Source of the DNA: Alkaliphilus sp.
GTDB lineage: Bacteria; Bacillota; Clostridia; Peptostreptococcales; Natronincolaceae
Assembly (NCBI GenBank): GCA_023230535.1
Contig: JALNXC010000060.1
Span: forward strand, 1 to 6,992
Length of the DNA stretch: 6,992 nucleotides
Reading direction: 5' to 3'
Positions 1 to 5,612 of this stretch are shown piece by piece; position 1 is the stretch's first letter; each line of letters begins with the position of its first letter. A model generated the notes under the pieces. It saw only the letters and a program-made list of their open reading frames with translations, was not told the DNA's origin and did no database searches. A program made the position numbers and the translations under genes.

Positions 1-1848
1 GAAGCGGGGGCCACATTGGATGGAAAAGTAAATTATCCCGGAATAGAAGTAAAAGAGATAAGGGATAAAGCCGATGATTATGTCTCGGTGGAAATAGAAG
101 ATACGGAAGGCTGTGCCAGATATGTTGCAAGAGTTATTAAAAATATAAATATAGATTCTTCTCCCCAATGGATGCAGCAGAGGCTAATCGGTGCAGGGGT
201 TCGTCCAATCAATAATATAGTGGATATCACTAATTATGTAATGTTGGAGTACGGACAACCTCTACATGCATTTGATCTGTCTTTTATTGAAGGAAATAAA
301 ATTATAGTGAGGAAAGCCGAAGACGGCGAAATTCTTACAACTCTTGACGGTGTAAAAAGAAAATTAAACACTTCTATGACTATAATTGCCGATGCAAAAA
401 AATCCCTGGCTATTGCGGGGGTAATGGGTGGGGAGCAATCGGAAGTGACAGGGGATACCGATGTGATTTTGTTGGAGTCCGCCAATTTTGATGCAAATAC
501 CACAAGATTGACTTCCAAAAATTTATCCCTCAGAACAGAGGCCTCATCAAGATTTGAAAAAGGTGTAGACCCTAATACAGCCCGATTAGCTGCCGACAGA
601 GCATGCCAATTGATTGTGCGATTAGGTGCAGGGGAGGTGCTGGAGGGGGCAATTGACGCTTATCCGGAAAAAATAGAACCTTACAAAGTAACCATCAGAC
701 CTGAGAAGATAAATGATCTTCTTGGAATTTCCTTGAGTAACGAAGAAATGCTGGACATCTTCAGAAGGTTGGAATTAAATTCGGAAAATTCGGGGGATAT
801 CATTGAAATAACAGTACCCACCTATAGGATGGACCTTTCAATGGAGGCAGATTTTGCCGAAGAAGTAGCCAGAATTTTCGGATATGACAAAATACCTCCT
901 ACTATGGCTAAAGGAGATATATCAGTGGGGGGAAAACCCGGCAATCAAATTATAGAGGATGTTGTGAAGGATCTTTTAAATGGGATGGGTTTTAATGAGG
1001 TCCTCACATATTCTTTTATAAGCCCAAAGGCTATCGATATGATAAATCTTGGCAAAGATAGTACGAGAAGAGATATGATAAGACTTATAAACCCCCTTGG
1101 GGATGAAACCGGCGTTATGCGAACCAGCTTACTGCCGAACATATTAGAGGTTGCAGCCAGAAATATTAATCATAAAGTCAGTGATATGAAAGCTTTTGAA
1201 ATCGGGCAAATTTTTATCCCAAGAGTGGAATCGGAAGGGGAATTACCACATGAAATTCCCAATCTGGTGATGGCTATGTACGGGGAAGAAGATTTTTTCA
1301 CATTAAAAGGTGCTGTAGAAACATTATTAGACAATTTAGGGATTTGCGAATATGAATTTATTGCAGAAAAAAACAATTCAACTTACCATCCGGGCAGATG
1401 TGCTAATATTACCGTTGGGGATGAAGTTTTAGGAACCATCGGGGAATTGCATCCTACGGTGATAGAGAATTATGATCTAAATCGCAGGTGTTATTGCGGG
1501 GAATTGGATTTCAGTATCATACTGAAATTTACACAGACGGAAAAAACATATGAACCCTTGGCTAAGTATCCGTCAATAACCAGGGATTTTGCCGTTGTAT
1601 TGGATAAGACCGTGTTGGTAAAACAAATTGAAGATATCATTAAATATAAGGGTGGAGAGATATTAGAGAGCTTTGAATTGTTTGATGTTTATGAAGGTGA
1701 ACAAATTGAAGAGGGTTTAAGAAACATTGCATATACTATTACCTACAGAGATAGAGAACGTACTTTAACCGATGAGGAAGCAAATGCCGTTCATAGCAGT
1801 ATTTTAAATGATATAAGTGAAAAACTTGGAGGAAAGTTAAGGTCATAG
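1..1848 (+). CDS. pheT: Phenylalanyl-tRNA synthetase beta subunit, 5'-truncated by the window edge
   Basis: The frame is open from base 1 (first residues EAGATLDGKV), so the real start lies upstream; the TTG at 16 is an internal leucine codon. The 615 visible residues compare with roughly 800 in full-length bacterial PheT, so about 180 N-terminal residues (the EMAP-like tRNA-binding domain and start of the body) are missing. Visible in order, numbered from the Leu codon at 16: the B3/B4 domain with RPINNIVDITNYV, GQPLHAFD, IAGVMGGE and RTEASSRFEKG (about 35-205); the B5 domain (about 225-295); the catalytically inactive class II-like core including HPGRCANI (about 300-490); and the C-terminal ferredoxin-fold anticodon-binding domain starting near YEPLAKYPSITRDFAV (about 520-610). 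PheT pairs with PheS as an alpha2beta2 cytoplasmic enzyme that charges tRNA-Phe; the B3/B4 domain edits mischarged Tyr-tRNA-Phe. pheS is expected just upstream. No frameshift or internal stop is seen. Confidence 0.97.
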   Translation, partial: EAGATLDGKVNYPGIEVKEIRDKADDYVSVEIEDTEGCARYVARVIKNINIDSSPQWMQQRLIGAGVRPINNIVDITNYVMLEYGQPLHAFDLSFIEGNKIIVRKAEDGEILTTLDGVKRKLNTSMTIIADAKKSLAIAGVMGGEQSEVTGDTDVILLESANFDANTTRLTSKNLSLRTEASSRFEKGVDPNTARLAADRACQLIVRLGAGEVLEGAIDAYPEKIEPYKVTIRPEKINDLLGISLSNEEMLDIFRRLELNSENSGDIIEITVPTYRMDLSMEADFAEEVARIFGYDKIPPTMAKGDISVGGKPGNQIIEDVVKDLLNGMGFNEVLTYSFISPKAIDMINLGKDSTRRDMIRLINPLGDETGVMRTSLLPNILEVAARNINHKVSDMKAFEIGQIFIPRVESEGELPHEIPNLVMAMYGEEDFFTLKGAVETLLDNLGICEYEFIAEKNNSTYHPGRCANITVGDEVLGTIGELHPTVIENYDLNRRCYCGELDFSIILKFTQTEKTYEPLAKYPSITRDFAVVLDKTVLVKQIEDIIKYKGGEILESFELFDVYEGEQIEEGLRNIAYTITYRDRERTLTDEEANAVHSSILNDISEKLGGKLRS

Positions 1849-1890
1849 GCAGGAAATTTAAAACATATGGAGAAAATATATGTAATCTAG

Positions 1891-1930
1891 GTAAGGGCAG
1901 ATGATTCTGTCTTTACGGTATTTCTTTTAT
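1891..1930 (+). terminator. Hairpin between pheT and zapA, possible terminator or attenuator
   Basis: Bases 1891-1901 (GTAAGGGCAGA) can pair with 1906-1916 (TCTGTCTTTAC) across a TGAT loop, giving an 11-bp RNA stem with two G-U pairs. A moderately U-rich tail (TATTTCTTTTAT, 1919-1930) follows. This resembles a weak Rho-independent terminator for pheST, but the tail starts two bases after the stem and is broken by C and A. The zapA ribosome binding site begins right after it, so it could be partial read-through control rather than a full stop. Confidence 0.4.
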
Positions 1931-1949
1931 AAAGGGGGCTGTTCTGAAA

Positions 1950-2495
1950 ATGGAGCAAAAAAACAAAGTGACAGTTAAAATAAATGGCCAGGAATATTCT
2001 ATTATTGGTGCTGAGCCTAAGGAATATTTGTTAAAGGTGAGCAGCTTTGTAGATGATAAAATGGAGACCATAGCCAAAGCCAATAAAAAACTCAGCACAT
2101 CGATGATTGCCGTATTAACCTGTATTAATATTGCGGATCAATATATAAAGGCGAAGGGTTGTCTTGATGAGAGAGAGAAAGAGATACGGCAACCTCAGCA
2201 AGAAATTATGGAACTGGAAAAGCATATAGAAACTCTTCATAGTGAATTAAATGAAAAAGACAGGGCATATTCCGAACTTGAGAAAAAAATAGAAGAAATC
2301 GGAACCGATCAGCAAGAAGACGAGCAGACCGGCTTGTTAAAGAAGGAATTATTGGAAAAGGAAGATGATTTGGAGAAGGCACAGGCCCTGATTAATGACC
2401 TCCAGAATAAATTGTTTGCCAATCAAATTAAATTAGTTGAAACAACGAATGAATTGGACGAATGCATAAGAAAAAGCGATTTTCTAAAAAAATAA
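1950..2495 (+). CDS. zapA: ZapA-like cell division protein with long coiled-coil tail
   Basis: This encodes 181 residues. Residues 1-70 match the ZapA fold: an N-terminal KVTVKINGQEYSI strand pair, a short helix (PKEYLLKVSSFVDDKM) and a long helix with the typical SMIAVLTCINIADQYIKAK segment. ZapA forms dimers and tetramers and bundles FtsZ filaments at the cytoplasmic side of the division site. Residues 71-181 are highly charged, Glu/Lys-rich and free of proline after about residue 82, as expected for an extended coiled coil; the single-domain family is usually about 85-110 residues, so this tail roughly doubles it. The ATG at 1950 is preceded by AAAGGGGG (1931-1938) at a rather long 11-nt spacing. 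Position directly after pheT is the usual one in Bacillus and Clostridia, which supports the call. The family assignment rests on the N-terminal region; the tail's role (spacing or a partner) is unknown. Confidence 0.85.
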   Translation: MEQKNKVTVKINGQEYSIIGAEPKEYLLKVSSFVDDKMETIAKANKKLSTSMIAVLTCINIADQYIKAKGCLDEREKEIRQPQQEIMELEKHIETLHSELNEKDRAYSELEKKIEEIGTDQQEDEQTGLLKKELLEKEDDLEKAQALINDLQNKLFANQIKLVETTNELDECIRKSDFLKK

Positions 2496-2520
2496 TAGGA
2501 TTTTACTATAAAATATAGGG

Positions 2521-2550
2521 GTAGTGATATAATAATATCGCTACTTTATT
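2521..2550 (+). terminator. Terminator-like hairpin after zapA
   Basis: GTAGTGATAT (2521-2530) pairs with ATATCGCTAC (2535-2544) over an AATA loop: a 10-bp stem with a single G-U pair, followed by TTTATT. It lies 25 bases past the zapA stop, which suits a Rho-independent terminator for the pheT-zapA transcript. The stem is A/T-rich and the T-run is interrupted, so strength is uncertain. Confidence 0.6.
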
Positions 2551-2564
2551 TATGATTTGACTAT

Positions 2565-2734
2565 ATTCCTACGGAGTAAATTAAGGTTGCGCCCAAGGGC
2601 ACATCTGTTTATATTCCTGCGGAGTAAATTAAGGTTGCACCCAAGGGTACTCCTGTTTATATTCCTACGGAGTAAATTAAGGTTGCACCCAAGGGTACTC
2701 CTGTTCATGTTCCTACGGAGTAAATCAGGGTTGC
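2565..2734 (+). repeat. 48-bp tandem repeat array, about 3.5 units
   Basis: Units begin with ATTCCT at 2565, 2613 and 2661 and GTTCCT at 2709, an exact 48-bp period; the fourth unit is lost after about 2734. The consensus contains CGGAGTAAATTAAGGTTGC, then ACCCAAGGGT, then ACTCCTGTTTAT. GGAGTA recurs at 2573, 2621, 2669 and 2717. TACTCC, its reverse complement, occurs at 2648 and 2696, so stems can form within or between units. Unit 1 has GCCC-AA-GGGC where units 2 and 3 have ACCC-AA-GGGT, a paired change. Units 1 and 2 also carry TTG followed 17 bp after the hexamer by TATATT. Because 48 is a multiple of three, both strands stay open over the array (2557-2751 plus, 2550-2777 minus). Both frames start at TTG with no ribosome binding site, so I treat the array as non-coding. 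The rest of the 2497-2834 gap holds only the hairpin upstream and an A+T-rich leader (2735-2820). Confidence 0.9.
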
Positions 2735-2834
2735 GATACTTCGGAAAATAGGAGTTTATAGTATAAGAATTTTGCAAATAATATAGATAATTACAGATCA
2801 GAAGATTATAAGGCCTTAAGAGGAGAGACCGGAG

Positions 2835-3560
2835 ATGCCGTTAAAATTTTTAATAGGATTTGGGATTTTTATAGGGTATTATGTGATAGTAGTCATCTTA
2901 TTTTTAATCATAAAACTGCTTTTTCAACCCCCGAGAGAACTGTTCCGTAAAATGCTCCATATAATGTGTGCCATGTCAATATTTATACTCCTTCATAAAT
3001 TCGACATATGGTATTTGGCTATTTTGAACTTAGCTGTATTTTCATTAGCATTATATCCGATAATAAATTATCTTGAAAGATTTCCCAAAGTGATGGAAGT
3101 CCTGATAGAAAGAAAAAAGGGCGAGATACGTTCAAGTTTAGTGATTATATTTACAGCGATGTCGATATTGATTGCCATATTTTGGGGGTGGCTCGGAGAA
3201 CAGTGGAAGTATATAATAATTGCCTCCATCATGGCATGGGGTTTTGGAGATGCAACGGCGGCATTAATCGGAAAGGCCTACGGAAAAAATATAATTAAAA
3301 GTCGTTTTACAGATGGAAAAAAGACGGCGGAGGGTACGACTGCTATGGCTTTTGTAGCCTTTACGGCCATATTTATCATTCTTTTAATATATACATCATT
3401 TTCCTGGTACTTGTGTTTGTTGGCTGCATCGGTGGTGGCACCGCTCTGTGCTATAATAGAATTAATATCCCATCATGGCTTTGACACAATCACTGTTCCT
3501 CTTTCGGCAGCATTTTCATTATATTTTATTATGATGCTATTTTCTTTTATGGGGGTATAA
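2835..3560 (+). CDS. Polyprenol/phytol/diacylglycerol kinase-type integral membrane protein
   Basis: This encodes 241 residues with about seven hydrophobic helices. Diagnostic blocks of the dolichol kinase/phytol kinase/CTP-transferase superfamily (COG0170-like) are: RKMLHI (38-43), ERKKGEIRSS (92-101), GFGDATAALIGKAYGK (136-151), GKKTAEGTTAM (161-171) and ELISHHGFDTITVPL (209-223). Characterised relatives use CTP or another NTP to phosphorylate a membrane lipid alcohol (dolichol, phytol) or diacylglycerol. The actual substrate here, perhaps undecaprenol or diacylglycerol, is inferred only. The ATG at 2835 has AGGAGAG (2821-2827) about 7 nt upstream, a strong site. The stop is followed after one base by the next gene, so the two are probably co-transcribed and translationally coupled. 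It is not a CdsA-type cytidylyltransferase; annotation pipelines often confuse the two because they share the DAxA/GK-type core. Confidence 0.85.
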   Translation: MPLKFLIGFGIFIGYYVIVVILFLIIKLLFQPPRELFRKMLHIMCAMSIFILLHKFDIWYLAILNLAVFSLALYPIINYLERFPKVMEVLIERKKGEIRSSLVIIFTAMSILIAIFWGWLGEQWKYIIIASIMAWGFGDATAALIGKAYGKNIIKSRFTDGKKTAEGTTAMAFVAFTAIFIILLIYTSFSWYLCLLAASVVAPLCAIIELISHHGFDTITVPLSAAFSLYFIMMLFSFMGV

Positions 3561-3561
3561 A

Positions 3562-4218
3562 ATGTCTGATTTAGATAAGGCCTCGGCTTCTAAGCGGGAA
3601 AGAACCCTGCTTATTTCTCTTTTAATCAGTTCCTTGGCCCCGATTGCAACGGGTATTCCTGCTATAATAAGCCGTTCCGCAACACAAATAGCAGATTTTT
3701 TACGGCGTACCGCCGAACTTATGGCTCTATTTGTATCTTGGCGGGTTTATCGTAAAATTTTTAAAAAGACGGATTCTGAAATAGGATCTGATCGTTCATA
3801 TCGTGCTCGTATGGAGCAAATTGCCAATATGACCGTTATAGGGGCCATGACTTGTTCGGGTATTGCCATGTTTGTTGTAGGGGTGATCCGCTTATTCGTA
3901 TATAAAGTAAGCGGCAATGTGATTATGGGACTCACAATAGCAATCTTAGGGCTATCGGTAAATTCATGGTTTTGGTGGCGTTATTCAACTATGATTCGGG
4001 AAGAATTTGATCTTGTAATCGCGGGGCAGCGAAATCTCTATCGTGCTAAGGTTTTTGTAGATACGGCTGTTGTCATAGCTTTAACCTCGGTTACCATTGC
4101 TCCAAACCATCCTATAACAAAATATATCGATGCTTTAGGCTGTATTATAGTTTCATTTTATTTACTTTATAACGGATTTGATATGTTACGAAAAAATAAG
4201 GTGGCGGAACATTCGTAG
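3562..4218 (+). CDS. CDF-fold (cation diffusion facilitator-like) membrane protein lacking the C-terminal domain and usual metal ligands
   Basis: This encodes 218 residues with six likely membrane helices at about 15-37, 42-65, 88-114, 117-138, 162-181 and 186-208, the topology of the CDF (ZT dimer/YiiP) membrane domain. Helix 2 reads ADFLRRTAELMALFVSWRVYRK, which aligns in style with the CDF signature ADALHSLSDVLSS. Helix 5 reads RAKVFVDTAVVIALTS, corresponding to the HxxSD region, and helix 6 starts with the familiar IDALGCIIVSFYLL and ends in GFDMLRK. The metal-site HxxxD (or DxxxD) pairs appear as R48/E52 and K163/D167, so classical Zn/Fe coordination is doubtful. The roughly 80-residue cytoplasmic domain of normal CDF proteins (about 300 residues) is absent. 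Its start is one base after the upstream stop, with GGGGG (3551-3555) inside the previous gene as the binding site, implying translational coupling to the lipid kinase. Substrate unknown; family membership is inferred from pattern, not a search. Confidence 0.7.
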   Translation: MSDLDKASASKRERTLLISLLISSLAPIATGIPAIISRSATQIADFLRRTAELMALFVSWRVYRKIFKKTDSEIGSDRSYRARMEQIANMTVIGAMTCSGIAMFVVGVIRLFVYKVSGNVIMGLTIAILGLSVNSWFWWRYSTMIREEFDLVIAGQRNLYRAKVFVDTAVVIALTSVTIAPNHPITKYIDALGCIIVSFYLLYNGFDMLRKNKVAEHS

Positions 4219-4223
4219 TGGTG

Positions 4224-4261
4224 TGACAGGTGACAGGGGCAGGTGACAGGGGGGTGACAGG
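4224..4261 (+). repeat. Short irregular TGACAGG direct repeats beside the inverted repeat
   Basis: TGACAGG occurs at 4224, 4231, 4244 and 4255, and again inside the adjacent loop at 4296 and 4306, always on the plus strand, with spacings of 7, 13, 11, 41 and 10. These look like fragments of the end of the neighbouring palindrome multiplied next to it. The run begins 6 bases after the stop of the CDF-like gene. Confidence 0.8.
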
Positions 4262-4347
4262 GGGACGTTTCGCTTGTCATCTGGGATGATATGGATGACA
4301 GGGGATGACAGGTGTAATAGGATGACAAGCGAAACGTCCCCCTGTCA
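4255..4347. repeat. REPIN-like doublet: two 27-bp palindromic units in perfect inverted orientation
   Basis: Bases 4255-4281 and 4321-4347 are exact reverse complements over all 27 bp, separated by 39 bp. Each arm is itself an imperfect palindrome with outer TGACA and TGTCA and a core GCGAAACGTCCCC. Two REP units head to head is the architecture of a REPIN, the form mobilised by RAYT (REP-associated tyrosine transposase) proteins in many bacteria. A related single unit lies at 5644-5670 (24 of 27 identical, differences all transitions). In RNA the arms would make a very stable 27-bp hairpin ending 8 bases before the DUF1538 ribosome binding site. There is no T-run, so it is not a classical terminator. 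No transposase is present in the window. Confidence 0.85.
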
Positions 4348-4355
4348 TAATAGAT

Positions 4356-4402
4356 AAGGGGGTTGGTAATATATGAGGGTATTAGATATGAGGGTAATAG
4401 AA
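4356..4402 (+). promoter_or_regulatory. Duplicated start region of the DUF1538 gene with two candidate RBS/ATG pairs
   Basis: AAGGGGG (4356-4362) stands 10 nt before the ATG at 4373. Bases 4373-4387 are then repeated as 4388-4402 with 13 of 15 identical (ATGAGGGTA each time). The GAGGG of the first copy (4375-4379) sits 8 nt before the second ATG at 4388. The protein therefore starts MRVLD-MRVIE or just MRVIE. Sequence alone does not decide; the first ATG is used here because of its stronger Shine-Dalgarno match. Confidence 0.6.
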
Positions 4403-5089
4403 GTATTAGCTCCGCTTTGGGAAACTATAAGGAGTATAATTCCTTTAACGGCCATAATGGCTTTTTTTCAGTTGGTAGTACTCAGAAAACCCATAGATAA
4501 TTTAAAAGAATTTTTATTGGGTTTTATACTTGCGGTCTTAGGGTTGCATTTGTTTTTAAAAGGGGCAACTATGAGCTTACTGCCATTAGGGGATTCTGTC
4601 GGGAGAAATATACACATACTGGAAAGGAGATGGCTGATAGTAATAATAGCATTTATAATAGGTTACTTGGGTACGTTGGTAGAGCCGGCCCTAAAGGCCT
4701 TGGCATTAGAGGTGGAAGAATTGTCTATAGGAACCATTCGCTATAAAGTATTAATTCATGGAGTAGCAGTCGGATTTGGGCTGGGAATGGCTATAGGCGT
4801 AACCAAGATACTATTGAACATACCTTATATAAAAATAGTGGTTCCATTGTTGATATTAATAGTAATACTTGCGTTTTTTGCACCGGAACCTTTTGCTGCA
4901 ATTGCCTTTGATTCGGCAAGTGCCACGACCGGCCCTGTCAATATTCCGCTGAATATGGCATTAGCCATAGGGCTTGCTACCGTAATAAAAACAGTGGACC
5001 CGCTCATATCGGGATTTGGAATTATAGGGCTTACGTCCATAGGCGCTATGATATCCGTATTGGTATTGGGTATATTTACTAAACTTTAG
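4373..5089 (+). CDS. DUF1538-family polytopic membrane protein
   Basis: This encodes 238 residues, strongly hydrophobic with about seven membrane segments. DUF1538 hallmarks visible: GLHLFLKGATMSLLPLGDSVG (57-77), GYLGTLVEPALKALA (97-111), IRYKVLIHGVAVGFGLGMAIGV (122-143) and FDSASATTGPVNIPLNMALAIG (179-200), the last matching the family's D-S-x-x-x-TTGP-x-x-x-P signature. Many family members are described as having two such domains in about 500 residues; this is a single-domain version, so two subunits or a partner encoded elsewhere may be needed. No transport substrate is established for the family as far as I know; a permease role is inferred. The next gene, a P-II protein, begins 14 bases after the stop, so the two form an operon and the P-II protein is the obvious candidate for controlling this channel or transporter. 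The start is ambiguous between 4373 and 4388 (see the start-region entry). Confidence 0.85.
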   Translation: MRVLDMRVIEVLAPLWETIRSIIPLTAIMAFFQLVVLRKPIDNLKEFLLGFILAVLGLHLFLKGATMSLLPLGDSVGRNIHILERRWLIVIIAFIIGYLGTLVEPALKALALEVEELSIGTIRYKVLIHGVAVGFGLGMAIGVTKILLNIPYIKIVVPLLILIVILAFFAPEPFAAIAFDSASATTGPVNIPLNMALAIGLATVIKTVDPLISGFGIIGLTSIGAMISVLVLGIFTKL

Positions 5090-5103
5090 AGGAGGTAAAA
5101 GTT

Positions 5104-5430
5104 ATGCTTGATGTAAGATGTATAGTGACTATTGTAGAGAGAGGAAAAGCGGACAAAATAGTAGAACACGCTAAAAAGGCGGGGGCATCGGGAGCTACAA
5201 TCTTATATGGCAGGGGAACGGGAGAGCACGAGATTAAAAGGTTTTTGAATATTAATATAGATTCGTCCAAGGAAATCATAATTATACTGACGGAAGCGGA
5301 AAAATACAAACAGATTAAAAAAGCAATAATTGAGGCCGGCAGGATAAAGGAAGCAGGCACAGGCATTATATTTACGGTACCTGTATCGGATCTTACAGGG
5401 CTTCATCACAGGGGGGAATTCGATATATAA
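5104..5430 (+). CDS. Divergent P-II family signalling protein
   Basis: This encodes 108 residues, close to GlnB/GlnK (112). The N-terminal strand-helix-strand (MLDVRCIVTIVERGKADKIVEHAKKAGASGATILYGRGTG) and the second beta-alpha-beta half (KEIIIILTEAEKYKQIKKAIIEAGRI...GTGIIFTVPVSDLTGL) give the ferredoxin-like double repeat of P-II trimers. Differences from classical GlnB: the T-loop region (about 36-56) is roughly five residues shorter by eye and has no tyrosine equivalent to the uridylylated Tyr51. The B-loop TGxxGDGK is replaced by an AGRIKEAGTG stretch (78-87), and the C-terminal RTGE motif is replaced by LTGLHHRGE. ATP/ADP or another adenine nucleotide could still bind between subunits, but control by GlnD-type modification is unlikely. 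GGAGG (5091-5095) lies 8 nt before the ATG. It follows the DUF1538 gene by 14 bases and is best read as its regulator rather than as a general nitrogen sensor. Confidence 0.85.
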   Translation: MLDVRCIVTIVERGKADKIVEHAKKAGASGATILYGRGTGEHEIKRFLNINIDSSKEIIIILTEAEKYKQIKKAIIEAGRIKEAGTGIIFTVPVSDLTGLHHRGEFDI

Positions 5431-5448
5431 AAAAATTATGCGTTATAA

Positions 5449-5598
5449 GGGGGCAGACATACAGGCCTGCCCCTACTACTTGGAAATCGGATATCGGTTT
5501 GCCGGTATGCCTGAGCTTTTATAGCTTTGGAACTCCAATCTCCGATTTCTGATCTCCAGAACGTAGGGGTGGACCCATGTGTCCACCCTCGGCGTACG
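5449..5598. repeat. Composite palindromic element in the P-II/HAD convergent gap
   Basis: Three hairpins are visible. The first is GGGGCAG (5450-5456) with CTGCCCC (5467-5473). The second is GAAATCGGA (5483-5491) with TCCGATTTC (5541-5549). The third is GGGTGGAC (5567-5574) with GTCCACCC (5581-5588), loop CCATGT, flanked by CGTA (5562-5565) and TACG (5595-5598). CCCCTAC (5470-5476) can also pair with GTAGGGG (5563-5569), closing the middle part. The CCCCTAC/GTAGGGG-bounded palindromes look like dispersed intergenic repeats rather than a gene; the minus frame 5436-5651 is Arg/Pro-rich, lacks family features and is taken as spurious. It could also act as a two-way transcription end for the convergent genes, but no T-run follows. 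Confidence 0.65.
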
Positions 5599-5612
5599 GG
5601 TCTATTCCTGGA

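Noticed and set aside
234..1376. Minus-strand frames within pheT
   Set aside because: They are shadows of an unmistakable conserved gene.
1863..1883. ACATAT/ATATGT stem after pheT
   Set aside because: Six A/T pairs only, too weak to support a function.
2557..2585. TTGACT as a -35 box for the lipid kinase operon
   Set aside because: At 16-18 bp spacing only AATTAA/ATTAAG is found, a poor -10, and the start would be about 240 bp upstream of the gene.
2565..2734. CRISPR-like array
   Set aside because: The whole 48-bp unit repeats with no variable spacers, and no cas gene is visible.
4255..4347. Rho-independent terminator for the CDF-like gene
   Set aside because: The stem is strong but the loop is 39 bases and no T-run follows either arm; repeat-family membership explains it better.
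5203..5409. Minus-strand frames within the P-II and DUF1538 genes (also 4825-5040 and 5079-5366)
   Set aside because: They are antisense to clearly coding sequence, have low-complexity composition, and no start signals.
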